The notes below the pieces were generated by a model that did not search any database, was not told the DNA's origin, and worked only from the letters and a program-made list of their open reading frames with translations. Below are positions 23,904-33,041 of a stretch of 50,883 nt of DNA, one piece after another. The DNA lies in assembly GCA_900549295.1 (NCBI GenBank), contig URNG01000006.1, forward strand, positions 1 through 50,883, read 5' to 3'. The position numbers and the translations under genes were made by a program. Positions within the stretch are counted from its first letter, which is position 1, and every line of letters begins with the position of its first letter. This stretch comes from an uncultured Rhodocyclaceae bacterium (GTDB taxonomy: Bacteria > Pseudomonadota > Gammaproteobacteria > Burkholderiales > Rhodocyclaceae).

Positions 23904-24202
23904 TGTGTAAGTAATACATCATGATGACCCCCGTAGCATTAACGTGGCCCTGTTCAAGATGCCCTTGCCCTAACACCGTCATGCCGCAGGCAAGGCATCG
24001 CAGGAAACATTCGTTCTCCCGAGAGTCCCGGGCCGGAACAAATGCGCAGTGGTGAACAAACAACGAAATGCCTCGCTACGGCTCGTACACAGCCGGAAGG
24101 AGGCGGGGCGCAGCATCTGCAACAGGAAAACGTGCAGAAAGTGTGGAAATTGCAATGTCCTGATCAGGCTGCTCGGTGCGAAATGAATATCGAGGTCAAG
24201 TC
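23904..24202. other. Intergenic region upstream of the minor-pilin operon
   Basis: This is about 300 bases between the divergent HTH gene and the first pilin gene. It contains a near-dyad TGTGTAAGTAATACA beside the HTH start, an imperfect ATGCC/GGCAT pair, and the palindrome CTGATCAG near 24160. No convincing sigma-54 site (GG-N10-GC) or consensus sigma-70 promoter was found. A possible small frame from 24042 overlaps the pilin gene and is not credible. Confidence 0.5.
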
Positions 24203-24739
24203 ATGGCAGTTTTCCGTTGGCAGGGACAAAGGCCGGATTTTAGGCCACCGCACGAGCTTTGCAGAATTTTCTCCGTTGCCGGTTTCACACTGATCGAAAT
24301 GATGGTCGTTGTCGCCATCGTGGCCATTCTGGCCGCCATGACCGCCCCCTCGTTCAACCGTTTCGTGGTCAGCAGCCGCGTCATTTCGGCCACCAACGAT
24401 CTCGTCGCCGCCCTGCATCTCGCCCGTTCCGAAGCCGTCACCCGCAACGCCTCGGTCAGCCTGTGTCCGGTCAGCCTGCCTCCCGGCAGCGGCGATGCCT
24501 GCGCCAACAGTGAAAACTGGAGCGGCGGCTGGCAGGTCGTCGCCGGCAACAACGTGCTGCGCCTGTGGGATGCGCCGGGCGGCAGCCTGAGCGTCAGCGG
24601 CCCGGCGGGCGGCATCGCCTACGGCAACATGGGGCGCAGCGACGCCGCGCAGATCGAAATCAGCCTCGACGGCATCACCCGCTGCGTCGTCGTCAGCCTG
24701 GGTGGGCGCGTCCAGGCCAACACGGGGGGCTGCGCATGA
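24203..24739 (+). CDS. fimT: GspH/FimT-family minor pseudopilin
   Basis: The 178-residue product from ATG 24203 (GAGG upstream) has a long leader ending in SVAG. The prepilin peptidase site is Gly27/Phe28 (GFTLIEMMVVVAIVAIL), with the +5 glutamate at residue 32. A hydrophobic helix then leads into a FimT/GspH globular domain that includes SLCPVSLPPGSGDAC and a C-terminal Cys. Minor pilins of this type help start type IV pilus assembly. It is the first of six linked pilus genes, and its stop overlaps the pilV start (ATGA). Confidence 0.9.
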   Translation: MAVFRWQGQRPDFRPPHELCRIFSVAGFTLIEMMVVVAIVAILAAMTAPSFNRFVVSSRVISATNDLVAALHLARSEAVTRNASVSLCPVSLPPGSGDACANSENWSGGWQVVAGNNVLRLWDAPGGSLSVSGPAGGIAYGNMGRSDAAQIEISLDGITRCVVVSLGGRVQANTGGCA

Positions 24740-25203
24740 CACCCCCCGCACCACCCTCCCGCCTGCCGACCTGCCCATCGCCATCCATGCGCCGCCAGCG
24801 CGGTTTCAACCTGCTCGAAGTGCTGGTGGCGATCTTCGTGCTCGCCTTCGGTCTGCTCGGTCTGGCCGCCTTGCAGATGCAGACCCTGCGCAGCAATCAC
24901 AGCGCCATGCTGCGCACGCAGGCCACTTTTCTCGCCATCGACGTTACCGAGCGCATCCGCGCCCAAGGCACTGCCGTCGGCCATACCGGCGACTGCGCCG
25001 CGCCGGTCGGCGTGCTGGTCGGCTGGTGCCAGAACGTCGAAAACCAGCTTGGCGACACGTATCAGGCCAGCGTCAGCGTGGTCGACAACCGGGTGACGGT
25101 CAGCGTCAGCTGGGTCGACGACCGGGGCTGCATCCGCAAATCCGGCGGTGATTGCGGCGACGACGGCGGCCGCGTCGCCTTCGACCATACGACGGAAATC
25201 TGA
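24736..25203 (+). CDS. pilV: Type IV pilus minor pilin PilV
   Basis: The 155-residue protein has a prepilin cleavage site at Gly23/Phe24 (RRQRGFNLLEVLVAIFVLA), with the +5 Glu at residue 28. The following FGLLGLAALQMQTLRSNHSAMLRTQA region is characteristic of PilV. ATG 24736 overlaps the fimT stop by 4 bases, suggesting translational coupling; ATG 24787 would give a short leader and is an alternative. Cysteines in the globular part (GDCAAP, GWCQN, RGCIRKSGGDC) probably form disulfides. The product is inner-membrane held, then incorporated at the pilus tip. Confidence 0.9.
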   Translation: MTPPAPPSRLPTCPSPSMRRQRGFNLLEVLVAIFVLAFGLLGLAALQMQTLRSNHSAMLRTQATFLAIDVTERIRAQGTAVGHTGDCAAPVGVLVGWCQNVENQLGDTYQASVSVVDNRVTVSVSWVDDRGCIRKSGGDCGDDGGRVAFDHTTEI

Positions 25204-25204
25204 C

Positions 25205-25840
25205 ATGGCCCGCCGCACATTCGAGCGCACTCCTCACCACACCCCGCGCCGCATCTTGCCCGCGACGCCGGGTGGCCAGCGCGGCCTGTCCCTGGTCGAG
25301 CTGATGATTACGCTGGCCATCGGCCTGCTCATCCTCGCCGCCACTTTGTCGGTGTTTCTCGGCAGCCGCGAGAATGCCTGCCTCAACGACAGCCTGGGCC
25401 GGGTGCAGGAAAACGCCCGCGTCGCCTTCGCCGCCATTGGCGACGAGGTGTACAAGGCGGGCTACCGCAGCGACCCGAGCCGCCCGATCGGGGAGGCGCT
25501 GAATGCCGCAGCCGCATGGACGATCGCGGCAGACAACATCAGCCTGCGCTACCGCCGCTACGTCGATGACGACGAACCGGACGGCGTCATTACCGACTGC
25601 CTCGGCGCGCCGCTCGACGCCAACGAAATCGTCACCACCGCCTTCGCCGTCACGGATGGACGCCTGCGCTGCACCAGTACGCATGACGACGGCGCGCTGG
25701 AAATCGTCGGCGGCGTGGACAACCTGCAATTCACCCAGGACGGCAATGCCCTGCAAGTACAACTCGATCTAAGCAGCGGCACCGGCAACTGCACCCTCAG
25801 CCAGCAGTTCACCTCCACCTTCTCCCTGCGCAACCGATGA
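25205..25840 (+). CDS. pilW: Type IV pilus minor pilin PilW
   Basis: The 211-residue protein has a prepilin site Gly27/Leu28 (GQRGLSLVELMITLAIGLL), with the +5 Glu at residue 32. The subsequent LSVFLGSRENACLNDSLGRVQENARVAF region is the PilW hallmark. It is shorter than Pseudomonas PilW. The start at 25205 lies one base after the pilV stop (TGACATG). The globular domain ends in the FTSTFSLRNR strand common in this family. It acts with FimT, PilV, PilX, PilE and PilY1 to prime pilus assembly. Confidence 0.9.
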   Translation: MARRTFERTPHHTPRRILPATPGGQRGLSLVELMITLAIGLLILAATLSVFLGSRENACLNDSLGRVQENARVAFAAIGDEVYKAGYRSDPSRPIGEALNAAAAWTIAADNISLRYRRYVDDDEPDGVITDCLGAPLDANEIVTTAFAVTDGRLRCTSTHDDGALEIVGGVDNLQFTQDGNALQVQLDLSSGTGNCTLSQQFTSTFSLRNR

Positions 25841-26394
25841 CTCCCGCCCACCGTCCCGCCGCCCAGCGCGGCATGGTTCTTCTCGTCGGCATCGTGCTGC
25901 TGCTGATTATCAGCATCGTCGCCCTGGCCGGCATGCGCGCCTCCATTCTCGAAGAGCGCATGGCCGCCAACCTGCGCCTGCAGAACCTCGCCTTGCAGGG
26001 CGCGGAAGCCGCCTTGCGCGAAGGCGAACGCTGGCTGGCAGCGCTCGACGCCAGCGATGAAAACCTGATCGGCCGCGACGCCCTGTGCACCGCCAGCCCG
26101 GAAAACTGCGTCTACAACCTGACCGCCCTTGGCAGCGCGACCCGCATCGACCTCAGTTGCGCCGATGCCGACGCCTTATGGCAAGGCGCGGCGGTGCGCA
26201 GCTACGACACGGCAATCAACGATCTGGCAGCAGAGCCACGTTACCTGCTCGAAGACCTGAACCGGCGCGAGCCGGACGATCTGAGCGACTCCAGTTCCGG
26301 CGGCTACGACTACTACCGCCTGACCGCCTGGGCCGCCGGGCAGGGCGCGGCCAGTTGCGTCGTCCTGCAAACCACCTACAAGAAACGCTATTGA
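25837..26394 (+). CDS. pilX: Type IV pilus minor pilin PilX
   Basis: The 185-residue product has a short basic leader and the cleavage site Gly12/Met13 (QRGMVLLVGIVLLLIISIV). The +5 glutamate is absent (Val17), as is common in PilX and GspK-type proteins. The MRASILEERMAANLRLQNLALQGAEAAL segment identifies PilX. ATG 25837 overlaps the pilW stop by 4 bases. Cysteine pairs (LCTASPENC) suggest disulfides. In other species PilX works with PilY1 at the pilus tip, and pilY1 follows after 14 bases. Confidence 0.9.
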   Translation: MTPAHRPAAQRGMVLLVGIVLLLIISIVALAGMRASILEERMAANLRLQNLALQGAEAALREGERWLAALDASDENLIGRDALCTASPENCVYNLTALGSATRIDLSCADADALWQGAAVRSYDTAINDLAAEPRYLLEDLNRREPDDLSDSSSGGYDYYRLTAWAAGQGAASCVVLQTTYKKRY

Positions 26395-26408
26395 CGCGGA
26401 GAACCGCC

Positions 26409-29400
26409 ATGAAACCCCTCGCACTCCCCATCCGCCTCGCCGTTCTGTTCGCCTTCGCCCTCAGCGCGCCGGGCAGCGCCCAGACCCCCACCGGCCCCAA
26501 CGACCTCGAACTGGCCACCGGGCCGCTGGAGATCGCCGCTTCCGTCGATCCCAACGTAATGCTGCTGATCGACAACTCGGGGAGTATGAACCAGCTTCTG
26601 TGGCACAAGGATTTTGATTCGGCAGCAAGTTACCCAGAGTCGGAGTATTGCTCCGAGCAGCAAACCTCCAAGGGCGTAGTGAGCTGCAAGACGTGGAGCA
26701 AAATCAGCGACAGCAGTTACTTCAATGGAACCGGCAGTTTCAAACAGGTGAATTGCGCGGCAAATACCTGGGCATTCAGGAAAAACAGCGGCGCGGGCAC
26801 CATCTGCCTCAAGCTGCCCAATCCGGCGAAAGATGAAGATGGCACACGTTACGAGCGGCGCTATCTGCGCTTTCTGCTCGATACCTATGCCACAGCCGCT
26901 GCCTTCGAGGCGGCGGTCAGCAGCGGTGCCGTACCCAGCGAACACCGCATGAAGGTGGCGCGTGAAGTGGCGCAGAATCTGGTAAAGAATACGGTTGGTG
27001 TGCGTTTCGGCTACAGCGTTTTCAATGCGCCGATCAGCGGAAAGAACGGAGACAGCGGCCCCGGCGGAAGGATCGCCGCAAATTGCTCGACCCGCACCAG
27101 TACCGACACTTCCGCCCTGGTAACGGCAATCGGCGGCATCACCGCCGAAACCAACACGCCGCTGGCCGAAACCATGTACGAGATCACGCGCTATTTCCGT
27201 GGCTTGTCGAGCCAGTACAACAGCGGCACCCACACCAGCCCGATCCAGTACCGCTGCCAGAAGAATTTCACTGTCGTCATTACCGACGGCCTGCCCACCT
27301 ACGACCGGACTTTCCCCAGCGACGACCCGGACAAAGGCACCGGCAGCCTGCCCAACTGGGACGGCAAGGCACCCACCACGAACGAAAGCGAGGCACCCAA
27401 TTTCCCGCAGTACTCGGACGGTTTCAACACCTCCGGCGACGGCGAAGGGGCGACGCTCTATCTCGACGACATCGCCAAGTTTGCCTACGACATCGACATG
27501 CGCAAAACCGGTAACGATAACGCTGGCAAGAGCTACAACGACCCCGATTTCACAGCGCAGAACCTGCGCACCTACACCGTCGGCTTCACCCTGAAGAACC
27601 AGATGTTGCAGGACGCCGCCGAATACGGCCACGGCCTCTACTTCACCGCCGACAACGCCGACGAACTGAGCAAGGCCCTGGAAATGGCCATGCGAGACAT
27701 CCGCCAGCAGGCCGGCTCCTTCGCCCGCACCTCGGCCAGTTCCGGTCAGGCCAGCAGCAGCACCATGCTCTACCAGGCATCCTTCGACAGCGAAGGCTGG
27801 CAAGGGCATCTCAACGCCTACAAGCTGGCGCTCAACGACGACGGCAGCTCTCTGCGCCGGATCCACCAATGGGATGCTGCGAGCAAGATTCCAGCGCATG
27901 GCAGCCGCGTCATCCTCACCCGCAACGGCAGCACCGGCACGGCTTTCGCCTACGACAGCCTGAGCACGGCGCAGCGCGCCGCTCTGGCCGACACGGCAGC
28001 CGAGCAGAGAAACGTGATCGCCTACCTGCGCGGCGACGTCAGCAAGGAGGGCAATCCCTACCGCACGCGCCCGGGCCGCCTCGGCGACATCATCAACTCC
28101 GCGCCGCAATTCGTCGGCCCGCCGTCCGAACGTTACAGCGATGCGGCCTACAGCACTTTCCGCAGTGCCAAAAAGAACCGCAGCGGCATGGTCTACGTCG
28201 GCGCCAACGACGGCATGCTGCATGCGTTCGATGCCGAAAGCGGCAGCGAGAAACTGGCTTACATCCCGTCGATGCTGATCGGCAAGCTGAACCAGTTGGC
28301 AAAAGACACCGACACCCACCAGTATTACGTTGATGGCACACCCGTCATCGCCGACGCCAAGATCGGCACGGCCTGGAAAACCCTGCTGGTCGGCGGCCTC
28401 AATGCCGGCGGGCAGGGCATCTACGCGCTGGATGTGAGCGATCCCGCGAACTTCAGCGCCGCCAACGCGGCGAGCATCGTCCAGTGGGAATTCACCGACG
28501 ACGGCAGCGAGAGCGGCGGCAAGCAATTCGGCGATCCCGATCTCGGCTATACCTTCAGCCGCCCGGTCATCGCCCAGTTGCGCGGCGGCCACTGGGTCGC
28601 CATCTTCGGCAACGGTTACAACAACACCGTCGCCGACGGCAAGGCCAGCACCACCGGCAATGCCGTGCTCTACGTAGTCAATCTGGCCGACGGCTCGCTG
28701 CGCCACAAGCTCGATACCGGCGCGGGATACGCCGCCGACCCGAGCGGCGGCAACCGACCAAACGGATTGGCCTCGCCAGCGGTGGTCGATAGCGACGGCG
28801 ACGGTTTGGTCGACGCGGTCTATGCCGGCGACCTGTTCGGCAATCTGTGGAAATTCGATTTCAGCACCGCCACGCCGAGCCTCGGGCTATCCGGCCAGCC
28901 GCTGTTTTCCGCGCCGTGCACCAGCCTGCCGGACGGCTGTCAGGCCATCACCAGCAAACCCAGCGTCAGCCGCCACCCGCAGCGCGACGGCCTGCTCGTG
29001 CATTTCGGCACCGGCAAGAACCTCGAACGCAACGACCGCAACCGGGGCGGCCAGCAAAGTTTCTACACCATCTGGGACAAGGGCGCGACGGTGACACGTT
29101 CGCAGTTGTTGCAGCAGACGATCACCGGCGCAGGCACTCATGGTTTCGACGTCACGATGACGGCCAACACGCCGGACTGGAGTACGCAACGCGGCTGGTA
29201 CGTCAATCTGATCGTCGGCAGCGACCACGGCCACGAGCGCCAGATCAGCGATTCGCGCCTGCAATACGGCATTCTCTGGTTCACCAGCACCCTCTACTAC
29301 CCGACCGCCACCGACCCCTGCGTGCCCTCCGGGCGCAGCCGCCAGTTTGCCGTCGACCCCGCCACCGGCGCACCGATCGACGGGCTGTTCGACGGTTTCC

Positions 29401-29612
29401 CCGCCTGCACCGGCAGCGCCTGCGCGCCGCCCGCCGATCTGGCGACGGCCCTGATCCTGGGCGACAAGTTTGGCAGCGGTAATGGGGCCAGCACCGGCCA
29501 GCGTATCTGGATCGAAAAACCCGGAGGCGGCGGCGGAACGGACAAGGATTACATCGAAGGCACGGCCCCCCTGAGCGAAGGCCGCCAGACCTGGCGCCAG
29601 ATTGGGAGATGA
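26409..29612 (+). CDS. pilY1: PilY1-like pilus tip adhesin
   Basis: From ATG 26409 the protein has 1067 residues. A signal peptide ends near 24 (PGSAQ). A von Willebrand A-like domain follows, with the MIDAS motif DNSGS (55-59), interrupted by a Cys-rich insert. The C-terminal half is a PilY1-type seven-bladed propeller, with MVYVGANDGMLHAFDAESG, WKTLLVGGLNAGGQGIYALDV and the calcium loop DSDGDGLVD (794-802). PilY1 promotes pilus extension and surface adhesion and is calcium-regulated in Pseudomonas. The in-frame extension to 26085 covers pilX and is false. The stop overlaps the pilE start. Confidence 0.94.
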   Translation: MKPLALPIRLAVLFAFALSAPGSAQTPTGPNDLELATGPLEIAASVDPNVMLLIDNSGSMNQLLWHKDFDSAASYPESEYCSEQQTSKGVVSCKTWSKISDSSYFNGTGSFKQVNCAANTWAFRKNSGAGTICLKLPNPAKDEDGTRYERRYLRFLLDTYATAAAFEAAVSSGAVPSEHRMKVAREVAQNLVKNTVGVRFGYSVFNAPISGKNGDSGPGGRIAANCSTRTSTDTSALVTAIGGITAETNTPLAETMYEITRYFRGLSSQYNSGTHTSPIQYRCQKNFTVVITDGLPTYDRTFPSDDPDKGTGSLPNWDGKAPTTNESEAPNFPQYSDGFNTSGDGEGATLYLDDIAKFAYDIDMRKTGNDNAGKSYNDPDFTAQNLRTYTVGFTLKNQMLQDAAEYGHGLYFTADNADELSKALEMAMRDIRQQAGSFARTSASSGQASSSTMLYQASFDSEGWQGHLNAYKLALNDDGSSLRRIHQWDAASKIPAHGSRVILTRNGSTGTAFAYDSLSTAQRAALADTAAEQRNVIAYLRGDVSKEGNPYRTRPGRLGDIINSAPQFVGPPSERYSDAAYSTFRSAKKNRSGMVYVGANDGMLHAFDAESGSEKLAYIPSMLIGKLNQLAKDTDTHQYYVDGTPVIADAKIGTAWKTLLVGGLNAGGQGIYALDVSDPANFSAANAASIVQWEFTDDGSESGGKQFGDPDLGYTFSRPVIAQLRGGHWVAIFGNGYNNTVADGKASTTGNAVLYVVNLADGSLRHKLDTGAGYAADPSGGNRPNGLASPAVVDSDGDGLVDAVYAGDLFGNLWKFDFSTATPSLGLSGQPLFSAPCTSLPDGCQAITSKPSVSRHPQRDGLLVHFGTGKNLERNDRNRGGQQSFYTIWDKGATVTRSQLLQQTITGAGTHGFDVTMTANTPDWSTQRGWYVNLIVGSDHGHERQISDSRLQYGILWFTSTLYYPTATDPCVPSGRSRQFAVDPATGAPIDGLFDGFPACTGSACAPPADLATALILGDKFGSGNGASTGQRIWIEKPGGGGGTDKDYIEGTAPLSEGRQTWRQIGR

Positions 29613-30034
29613 AAATGAGGCCCGCAATGAAACCCCATGCCGGGCGCGGCTTCACGTTGATCGAACTAATGATTACCGTGGCCGTCATCGGCATCCTGGC
29701 CTCGATTGCCCTGCCTTCCTACCAGGAGTACCTGCGCAAGGCGCGCCGTACCGACGCGCAGGCTGCGCTGATGGAACTGGCGCAGTTCATGGAACGCCGC
29801 TACACGGTGACAGGAACCTATCCCACCGCTTCGGCCGACCTGCCTTTCCAGGCGACGCCGCGAGAAGGCGGTTCAACTTTCTACAATCTGTCACTGGCGG
29901 CTGGCTCCACCGCCACCGCCTACACCCTGCAAGCCGCGCCGACCGGAGCCATGTCCGACGACGCCTGCGGCACCCTGTCGCTCGCCCACACCGGCAAGAA
30001 AACCTCCAGCGGCACCAACTGCTGGGCGCGCTGA
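29609..30034 (+). CDS. pilE: PilE-like type IV pilin
   Basis: The 141-residue pilin has a 14-residue leader and the site Gly14/Phe15 (GRGFTLIELMITVAVIGIL), with the +5 Glu at residue 19. The next segment, ALPSYQEYLRKARRTDAQAALMELAQFMERRY, is the PilE/ComP type. Two C-terminal cysteines (DACGTL and TNCWAR) bound a short D-region. ATG 29609 overlaps the pilY1 stop by 4 bases. It may be a minor pilin rather than the main subunit, because it lies at the end of the minor-pilin operon. Confidence 0.92.
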   Translation: MKMRPAMKPHAGRGFTLIELMITVAVIGILASIALPSYQEYLRKARRTDAQAALMELAQFMERRYTVTGTYPTASADLPFQATPREGGSTFYNLSLAAGSTATAYTLQAAPTGAMSDDACGTLSLAHTGKKTSSGTNCWAR

Positions 30035-30059
30035 ACGGGTATTCCGCTCACGCCTCGAT

Positions 30060-31007
30060 TCAGCGGCAGCAAAATACTTCGCCCAGCGTGCGGGCGTCCA
30101 CAAAGTTGTCGGCCCATTGCTCCAGCTCGTCTGAACCGGCGTTTTGCAGCCGCTCGTGCGTTGCCGCATCGAGCGGCCCGAAACGGCGGGTGAGCTGGCG
30201 CATGAGGACGGTGAGTTCGCCTTGCTGCATGCCTTGTTGCACACCTCTCTGTTCACCGATTTGCATTCCTTGCAAAATGCCCTGTTCCCGGCCTTCGGCC
30301 CGCATGCGTTCGCTCCAGGTCATCATGGTTTGTTTCTCCTGTGGGTATTTTTCGCTGAAAAGCTGTTTTTCATTGTCGTCCAGTTGGCTGTAAATGTCGA
30401 CGAAGTCCATGTATTTGAGGCGTTTTTCCTGATCGGGTTCAAGTTGCAGCAAGCCTCGCAGCGCCTGGACGTAGATGTCGACGATGGCCTGTCGCGAATA
30501 GGCCATGTTGGGCAGATTGAGGCGGGCGACGATGTTGCCGCTGTCCTTGAATTTTTCGGCCGGCAGCTCGTCGAGGATGCGGTACAGGTAGCGGAAGGAC
30601 AGGAAAACACAATGCTCGCTGCCCAGTTGCAGGTGTTTGCGGATGCGCGGGCTGCCTTTGAGGAAGATCACCACCGGCACGATGCGCTCGGTCTGGCAGA
30701 GTTCGGCGAGGTCGAGGCAGTAGTGGCCGAGGCGGTGGATGGAGAAGCGCCGTGGGTCGCTTTCTTCTTCGAGCAGAAAGAGGAGCGCCATGCGCCGTCC
30801 GTCCGGCCATTCGACGAGCAGCGGTACGTCGAGTTCGTGGAAGCGGTCGCCGAGGCGGTTTTTCAACTGCTCCTGGCGGATCGGCGTGATGCGCGCCGTG
30901 TCGTCGATGCTAGCCGCTTCGCTCGGCGCGAAGAATGCCAGCGCCTGACGCGGGTAGTCGAGAATCAGGTTCTTGAAATTCTGGTCGTGGCTGGCGGGGG
31001 AATCCAT
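30060..31007 (-). CDS. Rpn/YhgA-like PD-(D/E)XK nuclease family protein with DUF4351
   Basis: The 315-residue protein has an N-terminal transposase-like nuclease domain (FKNLILDYPRQALAFF, LDVPLLVEWPDGRRMALLFLLEEES), matching the Rpn group. It also has a Gly/Gln/Glu-rich repeat (GREQGILQGMQIGEQRGVQQGMQQGE, in parts) and a C-terminal DUF4351 domain (LTRRFGPLD ... ARTLGEVF). Rpn proteins promote RecA-independent recombination in E. coli and often vary between strains. The second catalytic site reads EEES rather than the common EHQS, so activity is uncertain. It stands alone between the pilin and btu genes. Confidence 0.82.
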   Translation of the reverse strand: MDSPASHDQNFKNLILDYPRQALAFFAPSEAASIDDTARITPIRQEQLKNRLGDRFHELDVPLLVEWPDGRRMALLFLLEEESDPRRFSIHRLGHYCLDLAELCQTERIVPVVIFLKGSPRIRKHLQLGSEHCVFLSFRYLYRILDELPAEKFKDSGNIVARLNLPNMAYSRQAIVDIYVQALRGLLQLEPDQEKRLKYMDFVDIYSQLDDNEKQLFSEKYPQEKQTMMTWSERMRAEGREQGILQGMQIGEQRGVQQGMQQGELTVLMRQLTRRFGPLDAATHERLQNAGSDELEQWADNFVDARTLGEVFCCR

Positions 31008-31108
31008 GACGGGTTTCTTTGGGGACGGACAAACCCATCGTCATGAATTTTCGGATTTATGTCAATAAAATATTTAGCACTGTGCCGAGCCACACGACGG
31101 CGATTGCC

Positions 31109-31909
31109 TCACTCCGGAATGAAACAGCGCTGGCCGCCGTCGCTGATCTGGCGCAGGCGGTAGGCGTAGAGGTCGGATAGCTGGTCGGCGGTCAGGACGT
31201 CGTCCGCCGTGCCCTGGACACAGCGGCCGTCGCCATGCACGAGCAGGGCGCGGTCGCAGAAACGGTGGGCCAGGGCGGGTTCGTGCAGGACCATGACGAC
31301 TGCCGCGCCCTGCTCGCGGGCGAGTTGGGAAAACAGGCTCAAGACGGCCATCTGGTGGTTGAGATCCAGGTGCGACAAGGGTTCATCCAGCAAATACAGG
31401 GGCGGGGCCTGCACCAGCAGGGTGGCGAGCGCCAGGCGCTGGCGCTCGCCACCGGAGAGGGTATGCACCTGACGCGCTTCCATGCCATTCAGGCCGAAGC
31501 GTTGCAAAGCGGCGCGCACCCGGTCGCCGTCGGCAGCGGATTCCCAGTCCCAGCGCCCGAGATGCGGGTGGCGTCCGGCCAGCGCCGTTTCCAGCACGCT
31601 GGCACCGAAGGGGTCTTGTTGAAACTGGCCCAGCCAGCCGCGCCGCAGGGCCGCTGCGCGCGGGCTGAGTTGCGGGTAGGGCGTACCGGCGAGCAAAACT
31701 TCGCCCCGCGCCGGCGCGCGCAAACCCGCCAGCGTCGTCAGCAGCGTCGATTTACCGGCCCCGTTGCGGCCGAGAATGGCCAGGCTTTCGCCCGCCGCCA
31801 GATCGAACGCCAGCCCATCGACCACCCGCCTGCCGCCGACTTCGACCACCAAATTCCGCGCCGCCAGGAGCGGCGCGGTCGGGGTCTGCGGGCTTGCCGG
31901 TGCGTTCAT
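31109..31909 (-). CDS. btuD: FecCD-type (probably cobalamin) ABC transporter ATP-binding protein
   Basis: The 266-residue ATPase has Walker A GRNGAGKST (47-55), signature LSGGERQRLALATLL and Walker B LYLLDEPLSHLDLNHQ. It belongs to the FecE/BtuD group, which power vitamin B12, heme or siderophore uptake. ATG 31909 overlaps the stop of the permease gene by 4 bases. Longer in-frame extensions run through the permease gene and were rejected. A cobalamin role is inferred from cobO in the same window; a siderophore substrate cannot be excluded. Confidence 0.85.
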   Translation of the reverse strand: MNAPASPQTPTAPLLAARNLVVEVGGRRVVDGLAFDLAAGESLAILGRNGAGKSTLLTTLAGLRAPARGEVLLAGTPYPQLSPRAAALRRGWLGQFQQDPFGASVLETALAGRHPHLGRWDWESAADGDRVRAALQRFGLNGMEARQVHTLSGGERQRLALATLLVQAPPLYLLDEPLSHLDLNHQMAVLSLFSQLAREQGAAVVMVLHEPALAHRFCDRALLVHGDGRCVQGTADDVLTADQLSDLYAYRLRQISDGGQRCFIPE

Positions 31910-32883
31910 CGCGGCTGCCTTGCCAGCAGGAAGAGGAACACCGGCACGCCGATCAGGGCGGTAAGCACGCCGACCGGCAGTTGCTGCGGGGCGATCACGG
32001 TGCGCGCCGCCGTGTCGGCCAGCACCAGCAGCGCGCCGCCGGCCAGCGCCGCCGCCGGTAGCAGCACGCGCTGATCGTTGCCGATCGCCAGACGCACCAG
32101 ATGCGGCACCACCAGGCCGACGAAACCGATCGAGCCCGCCGTGGTCACTGCCGCCGCCGTCGCCAGCGAGGCCAGCACATAGACGATGAAACGCAGCCGC
32201 CCGACGGCCACGCCGAAAGCCTGCGCCTGCATCAGGCCGCGCGCCAGCAGATTCAGTTCGCGGGCAAAAGGCAGGCTGATGAGCAGCGCCAGCACCAGCA
32301 CCAGCATCGCCGGCCACCAAGTGAAGGTTTGCCCCAGATCGCCCATCAGCCAGAACAGCATGCCGTGCACCCGGCCTTCCTCGGCGAGCGAGAGCATCAG
32401 CGCAATCAGCGCGCCGCAGCCGGCGGCGACGATCACGCCGGTGAGCAGGAGGCGGGTTTGCGTCCAGCTGCCGTCGCCACGCGCCAGACCGAAAACAGTG
32501 AACATGGCAAGCAGGGCCCCGGCAAACGCCAGCACATCGACCGCCCACAGCGCCAGTCCGAAAAACAGGCCGAAAATGGCTCCCACGCCAGCGCCGCCAG
32601 AAATTCCGAGCACGTAAGGGTCGGCCAGGGGATTGCGCAGCAGCACCTGCATCAGCGCGCCGGACAGCGCCAGCAGCCCGCCGCAGGCAAACGCCGCCAG
32701 GGCGCGCGGCAGACGCAGATCCAGCACCAGCGCCCCCGGCCCCGTGGTCGCCCCAGTCAGCGCCGCCCACAACTCGCCAGGTGCCACCGTCAAACTGCCG
32801 CTCAGGAGCGACAGCACGATGGCCAGCAGGGCCAGCAGGGCCAGCAGGAGGAGGGTCAGCGCGGCGCGGCGCAGAGAAGGCAT
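31906..32883 (-). CDS. btuC: FecCD-type (probably cobalamin) ABC transporter permease
   Basis: The 325-residue permease has about ten membrane segments and the FecCD family motifs LPRALAAFACGGLLALSGALMQ, RNPLADPYVLGISGGAGVGA and GFVGLVVPHLVRL. It is the size of BtuC. Together with the ATPase it would move a periplasmic binding-protein ligand inward. No binding protein gene (btuF) or outer-membrane receptor follows in this window. The 5' region (32884-33041) lacks a recognisable B12 box, so riboswitch control is not seen. Confidence 0.85.
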   Translation of the reverse strand: MPSLRRAALTLLLLALLALLAIVLSLLSGSLTVAPGELWAALTGATTGPGALVLDLRLPRALAAFACGGLLALSGALMQVLLRNPLADPYVLGISGGAGVGAIFGLFFGLALWAVDVLAFAGALLAMFTVFGLARGDGSWTQTRLLLTGVIVAAGCGALIALMLSLAEEGRVHGMLFWLMGDLGQTFTWWPAMLVLVLALLISLPFARELNLLARGLMQAQAFGVAVGRLRFIVYVLASLATAAAVTTAGSIGFVGLVVPHLVRLAIGNDQRVLLPAAALAGGALLVLADTAARTVIAPQQLPVGVLTALIGVPVFLFLLARQPR

Positions 32884-33004
32884 GGACGGCCTGTAGACAA
32901 CGATGGAGGCCGCATTCTACCGGCCTCGGCTCAGCCGCGCCGCAACTCGCCTGCAAAAGCCCCGACGCTTGCGATAAAACACTTTGAAAATAGCCGCTTA
33001 GTCC

Positions 33005-33034
33005 TTGACTCGTTTAGCTTTACGCCTCTATAGT
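33005..33034 (+). promoter_or_regulatory. Sigma-70 promoter for the zapB-like/zapA genes, apparently leaderless
   Basis: TTGACT (33005-33010) and TATAGT (33029-33034) are 18 bases apart. Transcription would begin at about 33041-33042, that is, at ATG 33042. No ribosome-binding site is present between. This is a strong consensus match; leaderless translation is inferred. Confidence 0.7.
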
Positions 33035-33041
33035 GCGCGCC

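Noticed and set aside
23904..24202. Sigma-54 promoter for the pilin operon
   Set aside because: The best TGG/TTGC candidate has the wrong spacing between GG and GC.
24042..24293. 83-residue plus-strand frame upstream of fimT
   Set aside because: It overlaps the prepilin start in another frame and has no domain or ribosome-binding site.
31109..32956. Single 615-residue frame combining the btuD-like gene with upstream sequence
   Set aside because: The upstream part is an out-of-frame shadow of the permease gene. The ATPase starts at 31909 with an ATGA junction.
32884..33041. Cobalamin riboswitch upstream of the btuC-like gene
   Set aside because: No B12-box sequence or typical conserved stems were found in this 158-base gap; the gap 23466-23528 before cobO was also negative.
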